Below, in pieces: positions 21,301-32,038 of a DNA stretch of 64,000 nucleotides. The DNA is taken from assembly GCF_027887165.1 (NCBI RefSeq), contig NC_077232.1, positions 274,648 to 338,647 of the forward strand. The letters run 5' to 3'. The position numbers were made by a program, and so were the translations under genes. Numbering within the stretch: the first letter of the stretch is position 1; each line of letters starts with the position of its first letter. Below the pieces are notes generated by a model. The model was not told the DNA's origin. It did not search any database and saw only the letters and a list, made by a program, of their open reading frames with translations. This DNA comes from Monodelphis domestica (taxonomy: Eukaryota; Chordata; Mammalia; Didelphimorphia; Didelphidae).

Positions 21301-24300
21301 GGGTCGGCGGGCTCTGGGGCTGTTGTCATGGGCAGGGCTGGCCGGCCCGGCCGAGGGAGGCACTTTCCCCAGTGCCTGGGAGGAGGCAACCCTGCGGGTC
21401 CTCTAGGAGTGCGCAGACGGCCTCTGAGGACCCGACTTCAAACCTCCCTTCTGACCCTGGGTCTCCCCAAGCCTGTGGGTGGGGGGAGAATTGCTCCCCC
21501 CTCCTTTCGCCCCCTGCTGAGGCTGCCTGTGACCTCCGGTCGGTCCTCGTCGCTCAGAGGCTTCCTGAGGCGGCTTGCTCGGGCACAGGGGTGGCATCGG
21601 GCCAGGACGCGGCTGGCGTGGGGAGGAGGCGCTTCCCTGGCTTGCCTGGGCCTCGGGCCAGTTCAGCGGCCGACACGCGCTTTTCCCCTGAACTGGATCC
21701 CCCCCCCCCCCCCCCCGCCCTCCAAGAACCCTCCCGTAGGGCCGGCCTGCACGATGCCCGGCTCCCAGCTTCAGTCTTCCAGGCTCCGCCCATATTTGGG
21801 TCCCCTTCCGGGTGGGGTCAGAGGTCAAGGGTCAGGCCTTGGAATGGTTTCCTCTCTAAATCCTTGTCTTCCCTTCCCACGTTTGCGAGCAGCGTTCTGA
21901 GCCTCAGCAGGATGCCAGGGCGTCCTTTGTGCCAGGAGCGGTGCCGGGGGCTCTCATGGACCCTGCGTTCCCACGGGGGAGACCTCACGTAGAAGGAAGC
22001 CCAGACGCCGGGGAGGGGGGAGAAAGGTAGATACCCCCCGCCGGGCGGGACCTCGGCCCTCCCTCTGCCCCCCCCCCCCCCCGGGGACAGGTGGAAGATC
22101 CCTGCTTGGGCCTCTCGAGCCCCCCCCGGCCCGGCCTCCCTCATCGGCGCGGCTCTCCTCCCTCTCCGTCTGGACCCTTCGTGTGCGCGCTGCCCGGGTG
22201 CGGTGGACGGGCCTCCGGGGGGCATCGGCGGGCGGCCCCCATCGGGCCCTCCGCGCTCGGCTCCGGCCCTTCCCGATCTGCAGAGCGGAAGCCCCAGGAG
22301 GGGGCGCCCGAAGGGCGAGGCGCCTCTGTAACGGCGTCCCTCTGCTTGGCTTTCAGGCGGGCCCACACCCTCACGGTCTTGTTCATCCTCACCTGCGCCC
22401 TCGGCTACGTGACGCTCCTGGAAGAGACCCCTCAGGACACCGCGTACAACACCAAAAGGTAGCCGGCTGGGGGGGGGGCCTCGGCCCGCCCCCTCGGCCC
22501 GCCCCCCGCTCTAGGGTCCCGCGTTCAGCCTCTGGCGCACCTCAAAGACCCTTCAGGCAGGGTCTTCTCGCCGCTTTATGGCCAGGAAAAGGCCTGTCGA
22601 TGGCTGCATCTGCGTTTCTTGGACGTTTTTGGGCCCTCCACAGTCCGTTTTTGCCACGGTGCCGAGCACACAGGAGGACTAGGCAGACTCCTTCGTGTTC
22701 CCATCGAGGATGCTCTGAGCCTCGGGGCAGGCAGGGCCGGCCTTTGTCCCCAGCCTTGGCCCTCAGGGCAGCTTCTGGTGGCTCAGAGCCCCCGTTGTTG
22801 ACAGATGGAGGGCAGCCGCCAGGCACCTCACTGAAACCACCGGCTGGGCCCTTGGTCTCGGGAGCCCCTCAGACGTTGGCCGGAGGCTCTCCCCAAGCCG
22901 AAATCGGGCGGCCTCTCGGCAGGCTCCAGGAAGGGGCTGCAGGAGCATTGATTCCCAGGCGCGCCCGGGGGCAGTCCCGTGCCGAGCATCCTCGTGGGAT
23001 CCCTGCCACGGCCCTGGCAGGTGGTCGGGCTCCTTTTGTCGCCCCTTTCCCAGATGAGAACTGAGGCAAGCGGGTTCAGTGACTTCTCCAGGGTCACCCG
23101 GGGGTCAGCCTCCAGGGCTCCACGTGACCGCGACGCCCTTCACAGGGCCTTCAGGCCTTCCTCTGAGGGGGGCCTCTGGCACAGGAGGGCCCTGAGCCCG
23201 GGGCAAGCGCCGGCCGACACCCAGGGCAGCTTCCTTCTTTGTCCGCAGAGGGGTTGTGGCCAGCATCCTGGTGTTCCTGTGCTTCGGAGTCACCCAAGCG
23301 AAAGACGGCCCCTTCTCCAGACCGCACCCAGGTAACTGGGGGGGGGGGGGAGAGACAGACAGACAGGCAGACAGGCGGACGGACGGGCCTGAGAAGGCTG
23401 GCCAGGCCCGGCGCAGCGGGGACGGTGTCTGGACGGGCTCCAGGGGCCGGGGGGGGCCCCAGCTCTGCTCTCTGCTCTCTCCGTCTTCGCAGCTTACTGG
23501 AGGTTCTGGCTGTGCGTCAGCGTCGTCTACGAGCTCTTCCTCATCTTCATTCTGTTCCAGGTAAGCCCTTGTGGGGTCTCTTGCGGTCAGCTCAGGCCTG
23601 GGGAAGAGGGCGGCCGCGGCTCTCTGAGATGACCGTTTCCGGCCACAGAGGGAGGGCCTGGAGGTGTCCGCTTTGTCTCTCCTGCCACAGGTGCCCCCCA
23701 AACTCTCCGGGGAGCAGGCCGGCCTCGGGGCTCTCTTCCCAGAGGGTCCCCTGGAGAGAAGGTGCCCCTCCCCTTTTGGGGGGGTCATGGGGCCCCTGCC
23801 CCACCCACAGAAGCACCAGCCCTTTTCAGGGGTCTCTTGATTCCCGGCCCTTCGGCTGCCTCCTCTTCGGGGCTGGCCTCCTTGATTGGCTTCCTCCCTC
23901 CCACGCCCCCTCCTCGCAGAGTCACACCAGGAGCGTCCCTGAGTTTGGTCGGGGGGAGCCCTGCGTGCCTGGCCTCGAGCTCGCCCGGGGGGAGAGTCGG
24001 AGGAGCCGGTGATGTCGGGACCCGTCGTCGCCTTGGTGGGAGCCGCAAGGGGGGCCGGGAGGGGGCGCAGGTGACCGCCGGGACTCTGGTCTCTTCTCCA
24101 CCTCCGCGGAGGCAGCCTCGAGTGCGGTCCGGCCTGTCCAGGCCGCCGGCAGGCCCTTGTGCGTGGCGAGGGAGGCCCCGCGGGGAGCCGACGGGGCGCT
24201 TTGACCGTCGCTCTTAGAACGAGGCCCTCCCCGAGCCGGGATGCTCGGATGCAGGCGGCCGGCCCTGCGCCGGGTGCCGCATCCCGGGAGGCGCCACGTG

Positions 24301-27300
24301 GATGGAGATGTTGGGAGGTGTGACGGGCAGAGCAGACCAGCGCGGTCTGGTCCAGTGGGCGCGGGCACTGCGCCCCGAAGCGGGTCGTCCGTGGTGCCCA
24401 GAAAAGAGCCTGGCGACTCTGATGCCCGTGCCAGCTGGTGCCAGTGAGGTCAGCGAGAAAAGGGCCTCAGGGGCCGACCCCAAGAGACACCGGAGGCCCG
24501 AGTGAAGCCGGGAAAGGGAGGCCATCGAGAGACACCGGAGGCCCGAGTGAAGCCGGGAAAGGGAGGCCATCGAGAGACACCGGAGGCCTGAGTGAAGCCG
24601 GGAAAGGGAGGCCTTCGAGAGACACCGGAGGCCTGAGTGAAGCCGGGAAAGGGAGGCCGTCGAGAGACACTGGAGGCCCGAGTGAAGCCGGGAAAGGGAG
24701 ACCCTCAGAGGCTGTTGAGAGATACTGGAGGCCCAAGTGAAGCCAGAAAAGGGAGGCTGCTGAGAGACACCGGAGGCCCGAGTGAAGCCGGGAAAGGGAG
24801 GCCATTGAGAGACACCGGAGGCCCAAGTGAAGCCGGGAAAGGGAGGCTGCCGAGAGACACTGGAGGCCCGAGTGAAGCCGGGAAAGGGAGGCCCTCGGAA
24901 GCCGTCAAGAGACACTGGAGGCCCGAGTGAAGCCGGGAAAGGGAGACCCTCAGAGGCTGTTGAGAGATACTGGAGGCCCAAGTGAAGCCGGAAAAGGGAG
25001 GCCCTCGGAAGCCGTCAAGAGACACTGGAGGCCCGAGTGAAGCCGGGAAAGGGAGGCCCTCGGAAGCCGTCAAGAGACACTGGAGGCCCGAGTGAAGCCG
25101 GGAAAGGGAGACCCTCAGAGGCTGTTGAGAGATACTGGAGGCCCAAGTGAAGCCAGAAAAGGGAGGCCCTCGGAAGCCGTCAAGAGACACTGGAGGCCCG
25201 AGTGAAGCCGGGAAAGGGAGGCCCTCGGAAGCCGTCAAGAGACACTGGAGGCCCGAGTGAAGCCGGAAAAGGGAGGCCCTTGGAGGCTGCGGGCACCGTG
25301 GTCAGTGTCGTGGGGCTCCTGGCTTCGTCTTCTTGGCCTTGCCGGTTCCCTTTTCCCGAGGGAGGTCACGGCCTCTTCTCTCGCTCTTGGTCTCTTCCAG
25401 GCTGTGGAGTGCCTGGCAGTGAAGGCGGCAGTGGGACGCTCTGGAGACCCCGTCTTGGCCCCGGGCTCACGGGACGGCCTGCCGAGGAGGGGCCTGAGAA
25501 GGGCGAAACAAGCGCGCGGAGGCCGGCTCTCCTGCAGGGCTGCGTCTGTCCGTCTGTCCATCACTGCTTTGTAGAAACAAAGGGAGGAGTGAGCGCAGCG
25601 GGCAGGGGGAGGCCGGAGGCCGGGCAGTGAGGCGTCGCCTGCCGCACTTTGGCGCAGGAGGGCCGAAGGAATGACCGTTGGCGGGCGCCATCCTCTGGGA
25701 GGAGCCGCTGGAGGCGGAGGCCGGGCCTTGCCCGGGGCCTGTGTCTGAGGCTGCATCGGAGCCTCGGGGGGAGAGACTGAGGACAGAAGCTGGAGGCGAG
25801 GCCTGGGCTTGTAGGGAGGCCGGAGGGGAGGCTGGCCCGTGGACGGGGAGGGTCCGAGCGCGTGTGTTTGGGGGCCGTCGGGCCGTAGGGAGGGGGCAGG
25901 ACGCAGCCTGGTGGGAGTCCAGCCGGGGGGAGGCCGCGAAGGCCCTGCAGCGGGGCTGTGCCGAGGGCTGTGCCCGGAAGTGCCCCGGGGGAGGCAGAAG
26001 GCAGAGCCTTCAAGTCCGGGAGGACCCCCAGGAGGCGGCGCTCCCTGGGGGCACAGGTGGAGGCCCCGCCCTCCCCTCCTGGGGTGCTCCCTGGGGGGGG
26101 CCGTCTCGGCGCCCCCCTCAGCCCGCCTCCTGGTCCTGTGACTCTTGCAGACGGTGCACGACGGGCGGCAGTTCCTGAAGTACATCGACCCCAAGCTGGG
26201 CGTCCCCCTGCCCGAGCGCGACTATGGCGGCAACTGCCTGGTCTACGACCCCGACAACGCCACCGACCCCTTCCACAACGTCTGGGTGAGGCCCTCTCCA
26301 CGGGGGTCCGGGCGGCCAGCCCTGGGGGCGGGGCTTGCTGGCCAACGCCTTCCCGTCTCCTTGCAGGACAAACTGGACGGGTTCGTTCCGGCTCATTTCC
26401 TGGGCTGGTACTTAAAGGTACGGTGCGGGGGCGGGGCGGGCACTGGGCGGGGGCGGGGCGGAGGAAGGGGGCGGGGCCCGGTGCCAGGCTGCCCGTGCCC
26501 GTGCCCGCAGACGCTGATGATCCGGGACTGGTGGATGTGCATGATCGTCAGCGTGATGTTCGAGTTCCTCGAGTACAGCCTGGAGCACCAACTGCCCAAC
26601 TTCAGCGAGTGCTGGTGGGACCACGTAGGTGGCAGCCCGGCCCGGCCGCGGGGGGCGGAGAGGCGGGGCGGAGCAGGGCGGAGGGCGCGGAGGGCATACA
26701 GAGGGCACGGAGGGTGCAGGGGGCATACAGAGGGCACAGACGGTGCAGAGGGCATGGGGCATACGGAGGGCGCAGAGGGCATACAGAGGGCACAGGGCGC
26801 AGAGGGCATACGGAGGGCGCAGGGGGCATGCAGAGGATGCAGGACGCAGAGGGCATACAGAGGGCACGGGGCGCAGAGGGCATACAGAGGGCACGGGGCA
26901 TACGGAGGGCGCAGAGGGCATACAGAGGACACGGAGGGTGCAGGGGGCATACAGAGGGCACAGACGGTGCAGAGGGCATGCAGAGGGCATGGGGCATACG
27001 GAGGGCGCAGAGGGCATACGGAGGGCGCAGGGGGCATGCAGAGGATGCAGGACGCAGAGGGCATACAGAGGGCACGGGGCGCAGAGGGCATACAGAGGGC
27101 GTGGAGGGTGCAGAAGGCACGGAGGGTGCAGGGAGCATACAGAGGGCACGGGGCGCAGAGGGCATACAGAGGGCACGGGGCGCAGAGGGCATACAGAGGG
27201 CACGGGGCGCAGAGGGCATACAGAGGGCGCAGAGGGCATACAGAGGGCACAGGGCGCAGAGGGCATACAGAGGGCACGGGGCGCAGAGGGCATACAGAGG

Positions 27301-28701
27301 GCGCAGAGGGCATACAGAGGGCACAGGGCGCGGAGGCCCCAGAGACCTCCCTCCCAGACACCTCCGGGCTGCCCCGGCTCTGTTCTGTCCTCAGTGGATC
27401 ATGGACGTGCTTCTGTGCAACGGGCTGGGCATCTACTGCGGCATGAAGACGCTGGGCTGGCTCTCCCTGAAGACGTACAAGTGGCAGGGGCTGTGGAACA
27501 TCCCCACCTACAAGTGCGGGCACCACCGAGGGCCCCCAGAACCCGGGGGGGCGTCTCTGTCCTTCCCCGGCTCCTTTGCGGGTCCCCTTCCCGACTGCAG
27601 GCCGGTAGCCCGTGGGCGCGAGGCCCCGCCTTAGAGGAGGGGGCAGGCTTGCTGCCCCCGCACAGCCCCTCGTGCCCGTCTCCGCAGGGGCAAGATGAAG
27701 CGGATCGCCTTCCAGTTCACGCCGTACAGCTGGGTGCGCTTCGAGTGGAAGCCGGCCTCCAGCCTGCGCCGCTGGCTGGGCGTCTGCGGCATCATCCTGG
27801 TGGTAAGGGGGCGGGCCGGGCGGGGCTGGGGCCGGCTGGGGCGGGGTCCGCAGGCCTCTCTGTCCCCCCCAGTTTCTCCTGGCGGAGCTCAACACCTTCT
27901 ACCTGAAGTTCGTGCTGTGGATGCCCCCCGAGCACTACCTGGTCCTCCTGCGCCTCGTCTTCTTCGTGAACGTGGGCGGCGTGGCCATGCGCGAGATCTA
28001 CGACTTCATGGACGACCCGTGAGTGGCCCCGTCTCGGCGGGGGGTCTGGGCCACTGTCCCCTGAGTCGGGGATGTCTGGGGGGGCTGGCACCGGGGCTGC
28101 CCCAAGACCGTTTTGGGAGGGCACCCCACTGCTCCCCCTCTCCCAGCATCCCATCCTTGGGGACCACCCAGCAGAAGCCCCCCACATCCCAAGAGATGCC
28201 CAAAGAGGTCAGGCCCTCCCTTCCCCTTGGGCTCCGGCGAGGCCGGGAGCGTCCCTGAGCCCCCCCCCCCCTCCGGGCCACTGCGGGTGGCTTTCAGGAA
28301 ATTCCACAAGAAGTTCGGCCAGCAGGCGTGGCTGGTGGCGGCCATCACGGCCACGGAGTTCCTGATCGTGGTCAAGTATGACCCGTACACGCTGACCCTG
28401 TCGCTGCCCTTCTACGTGGCGCAGTGCTGGATCCTGGGCACCGTGCTGGTCCTCACCTGGACCGTCTGGCGCTTCTTCCTCCGGTGGGTGCCACTGCCGG
28501 GGCCACGGGGCCACGGGGCGGGGCCTGCCCTTCCTGCTGACCCCGCCCCTTCCGGCCTCTCCCCGCAGGGACATCACCCTCCGCTACAAGGAGATCAGGA
28601 GGCAGAAGCAGGAGAGCAGGAGTGAGGCGGAGCGAGCGGCGGGCGGCAGCGAAGGCCTTTCTCCGCCGCAGGAGGAGCGGGCCAGAGACGGGGACCTGTG
28701 A
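18372..28701 (+). CDS. PTDSS2: Phosphatidylserine synthase 2
   Basis: An ER multi-pass enzyme that makes phosphatidylserine by exchanging serine for the ethanolamine of phosphatidylethanolamine. Twelve exons: 18372-18559, 22357-22458, 23249-23331, 23493-23560, 26151-26285, 26367-26417, 26511-26624, 27395-27513, 27688-27802, 27873-28018, 28298-28483, 28569-28701. Sum 1440 nt, 479 aa (human 487). The N-terminus [17 protein letters not shown] precedes [16 protein letters not shown]. The core is nearly identical to human: [75 protein letters not shown] and [17 protein letters not shown]. The C-terminal tail is charged and diverged (EERARDGDL). The exon 8 donor is GTGCGG; the others are ordinary. 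Introns 1, 4 and 7 carry minisatellites. Confidence 0.96.
19304..19656. repeat. 27-bp minisatellite in PTDSS2 intron 1
   Basis: Thirteen near-identical copies of a 27-bp unit (core GGGGAAATGGACCAGAGGTG). One copy is a base short and one carries CTGAGG for CAGAGG. Because 27 is divisible by three, long open frames appear on both strands. Confidence 0.97.
20255..20345 (+). mobile_element. MIR fragment
   Basis: CTCAGTCTCCTCATCTGTAA and AAGTGGGAATAAGAG follow the sense MIR core, in PTDSS2 intron 1. Confidence 0.6.
23040..23110 (-). mobile_element. MIR fragment
   Basis: CAGATGAGAACTGAGGCAAG and CTTCTCCAGGGTCACCCG match the reverse-strand MIR core, in PTDSS2 intron 2. Confidence 0.6.
24482..25290. 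repeat. 45/55-bp minisatellite in PTDSS2 intron 4
   Basis: About 17 tandem copies of a unit with core GTGAAGCCGGGAAAGGGAGG. The left part is built of 45-bp units. The right part is mostly 55-bp units carrying an extra CTCGGAAGCC-type segment, and blocks of units recur together, which points to higher-order duplication. Confidence 0.95.
26690..27336. repeat. 12-27-bp minisatellite in PTDSS2 intron 7
   Basis: About 650 bases of AGGGCATACAGAGGGCACGG-type units, mixing 27-bp units with 12- and 15-bp shorter forms. It starts about 65 bases past the exon 7 donor and ends about 60 bases before the exon 8 acceptor, so it makes up most of the 770-base intron. Confidence 0.95.
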
Positions 28702-28939
28702 GCAGCCGCCCGCCCCCCACCCTGGGTGTGCGCTGCCCCGACCCCCAAGGGGGCTGAGGCCGGGGGAAGGAGGCGGCTCCCGGCGGCCCACAGGAGCCAG
28801 GCCTGCCGGGGCCTGCCGGGCCCCCGAGTCCACCCCATAGGAGGGGGAGGCCCCCAACCAGGGGCTCGAACCCAAGACCGGCTTCTCCGTTGCAGCCTGC
28901 ACCCGGGCTGTTGGCGTCCTTTTGCCCAAACTGGGCCCC

Positions 28940-28945
28940 AATAAA
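28940..28945 (+). promoter_or_regulatory. PTDSS2: PTDSS2 poly(A) signal
   Basis: AATAAA, 239 bases past the stop codon. Confidence 0.85.
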
Positions 28946-29214
28946 GAAATGAAGGAAAGAAGCCACGTTGGGGCCTTCTATGGGCTGGGGGGGCGCTGGA
29001 GCCCCAAAGCCCCCAGGGGGGGTCCCGGCCCATCCCACCATTCCTTGGTGCCCCCCCCTCTGCTTGGGGGGCCTCAGCCTGTGGCAGCCTTCTCCCAGCA
29101 GGCCCGGCGAGTCCCGGGCACAGGCTGGGTGCTGCTGGGACCCCTCGCACTCCGCTCCTGCCCTGTATCCCCAGCACCGCCCCCTCCCCTTTGGCTTGGC
29201 CCTTCTGTGTGGCT

Positions 29215-29335
29215 TCTCCAAATGGGAACTCGTTTCCCTCCGCCTGCTGGGGGCTCCTCTTGGAGACACCCTTTTGGACAGATGGGGAAACTGAGGCAGG
29301 CAGACCGCCCGGAGTCTTGGGACCTTGCTTCAGAG
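29215..29335 (-). mobile_element. MIR-type SINE fragment
   Basis: TTTTGGACAGATGGGGAAAC followed by TGAGGCAGGCAG, between the 3' ends of PTDSS2 and RNH1. Confidence 0.55.
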
Positions 29336-29529
29336 CCGGCACCCCCAAAATCTGTTCTGTGGAAAACGGCCCCTGGCAGCAGGGAGTGAGCTCCCCATCC
29401 CTGCCGGGGAGGCTGGCATTTCACACACGAGGAAATTGGAGGCCTGAGCACAGACTGGGTGCAAAAGAGGTTTTATTGAAGTGGGGAGCAGCGTGGGGAC
29501 CCCCACCCCGAGGTGCCCTAGCGGCCCCC

Positions 29530-29922
29530 TCAGCAGATGATGCGCAGGGAAGGCTTGGTGTCCTTCAGGGCGTTCAGCTCCTCGTCCACCTGCTCCGTCC
29601 AGTAGATGTCGAATAGCCTGCGGGGGGAGGGGCGTCAGGCTCCGGGCCCTCCCGGCCCCGCCCCCGGCCCCGCCCCCGGGCGCCCCTCCCCCACTCACAC
29701 CAGCTGCTCCAGGGTACAGGCCGGCTGCTTGAGGCTGCCCACCAGCCGCAGGATGCCCACGTCGCCCAGCCCGTTGTTGCTGAGGTCCAGCTCCTTGAGG
29801 GTGTGGTTGGCGAGCAGGACGGAGGCCAGCGCCGTGCAGCAGGCATCGGAGAACTCGCAGTCGCCCAGCCTGAAGCGGGCCGAGGGGCGGGTCAGGCGCC
29901 CGCGGCCCCCCCCGCCCCCCCC

Positions 29923-29954
<32 letters not shown>

Positions 29955-32003
29955 CGGCGCTCACCAGAGGCTCTGGATGGTGCAGTCGGGGTGCATCAGG
30001 CTCTTGGCCAGCTGCTCCAGGCCGGCGTCCTCCAGGGCGTTGTTGCTCAGCTGCAGCTCCTTCAGGGTCCGGTTCTTCTCCAGCACGGCGCAGAAGTGGG
30101 CGCAGCTGGCCACCGTGAAGCCGCAGGTCCGCAGCCTGCGGGGGAGGGGCTCGCTGAGGCGCTGGGGGGGCCCGGGGCGCGGGGGGGGGGGGGGGGGGGG
30201 GCGCGACACTCACCACAGCTCCTCCAGCCGGCAGCCGGGGTCCAGCAGCGCCTGGCACAGCTGCTGCGCCCCCTCGTCCCCGAGCTGGTTGCAGATGAGG
30301 CTCGTCTTCTTCAGGCTGGGCTTGCTCTTGAGGACCCGGGCCAGGGCCTGGCAGCCCTCGGCGGAGATGTCACACTCCCACAGCCTGCGGGCCGGGGGCG
30401 CGGGGGTGAGGCCCCCCCAGGCCGGTGCCCCCCCCCGAGGCTGGTGCCCCCCCCCAGGCCGGTGCCCCCCTGGAGGACGGTCTCCCCCCGAGGCCAGCGC
30501 CCCCCCCGCCCCGGCCCCCCCGGAGGCCGGTGCCCCCCCCGCGCACCACAAGGTCTGCAGCCGGCAGCTGGGGCTGAGGATGCCCTCGCAGAGCTGCGCC
30601 AGGCCGGCGTCCCCGAGCTTGTTCTCCCCCAGGCACAGCTCCAGCAGCGACTCCTTGGTCTGCAGCACGGTGCTGAGCTCCTTGCAGCCGGCGCTGGTGA
30701 TGCCGCAGCCCTCCAGCCTGCGGCACAGACAGGGCCTCTGGGCGCCGGCTCCCCCGCGGCGGGGGGAGGGGCGCGAGGCGGCACCCACCTGAGCATCTGC
30801 AGCTTGCAGTTGGGGTCCAGGAGGCCCTGGCACAGGAGGGCCACGCCGGCGTCGCCCAGCTCGTTGTTGTTCAGGGTCAGCTCCTGCAGCGAGCCCTTGG
30901 CCTTGAGCACGGACGACAGCGCCTCGCAGCTGGCCGTGGTGAACTCGCAGTACTCCAGCCTGCAGGGGGGCCGCGGTCAGGTCCCCGCCCGCCCCGCCCC
31001 CGCCCGCCCCCCCCCGCACTCACTCCAGCTTCTCCATGCTGCACTGGGGGTCCAGCAGGCCCTCGCACAGCAGCCGGACGCCCTCGTCGCCCAGGTGGTT
31101 GTCGCTGAGCTGAAGGTCCTTCAGGGTGGACTTGGTGCGGAGCAGCGCCGGGATCAGCTCGCAGCTGGCGCCGGTGATGCTGCAGTTCTGCAGACTGGCA
31201 CAGAAGGCGGCGGCGGTGAGGAGGACAACCCCCCGGGGGCGCCCAAACCCCCAAAGGAGAAGCGGCCTTGAGGCAAAGGCAAGCGGGGCGAGAAGGGGCG
31301 GGGGGCCCCAAGGGGCAGAGCGGGGGAGGGAAACCCCCCACGAAGGCACCCAGAGGCGGCTGGGGCTGTCCCGGGCCCCAGAAGGGGCCGCGCTGCAGGC
31401 CTGGAGCAGCGCCCCGAAAGAGACAAGGTCACGAGGGGAAGGGCCTCAAGGGACGGGGAAGATGGGAGTCCAGACTCGGAAAGGGACGCTCCAAAAGAGC
31501 TCCCGAAGTTACAAATCAAGAATGAAAGGCATGAAGAGAGACTCAACAACTTGGGAAAGTCACTGAAGAAAATGACTCCCCCAGAAATCAAGGCCAAGAA
31601 AGAGGAGAAAACGCTTGTTAGAGAGCAGCATGGGCCAAATGGAAAAGGAAACACAAAACTCAAGGAAGTAAACCCAAATCCAAAGGAAATTGAAACAGCA
31701 CGTGGGAAAAACAAGTGACCTAGAAGCCGTGACCCAAAGAAGAGCCTGGATACCGTATTACAAGAAATCATCATGGAAAGGTGCCTTGACATCCTTGAGG
31801 AAGAGGAGAAAACAGAAATTGGAAGAATCTGCCCATCACCTTCTGGAAAAGACCCTAAAACAAGACTTTCTAGGACTCTTATAGCAAAACTCAAAAATTC
31901 CCAGACAAGGAAAAAGTACCACAAGCAACTGGAAAGAAACAATTCCAAAGAAAATGATCTATGTCTTTAACGAATAATGCTTGGAAATGATCAAATAAAA
32001 TAT

Positions 32004-32038
<35 letters not shown>

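Noticed and set aside
24214-25238. Long minus-strand frames with [13 protein letters not shown]-type repeats
   Set aside because: They are translations of the PTDSS2 intron 4 minisatellite; repeats are near identical at DNA level, with no selection on codons and no gene structure.
26393-27895. 500-codon minus-strand frame rich in [13 protein letters not shown] repeats
   Set aside because: It runs across PTDSS2 coding exons and the intron 7 VNTR in antisense; a product of repeat and GC content.
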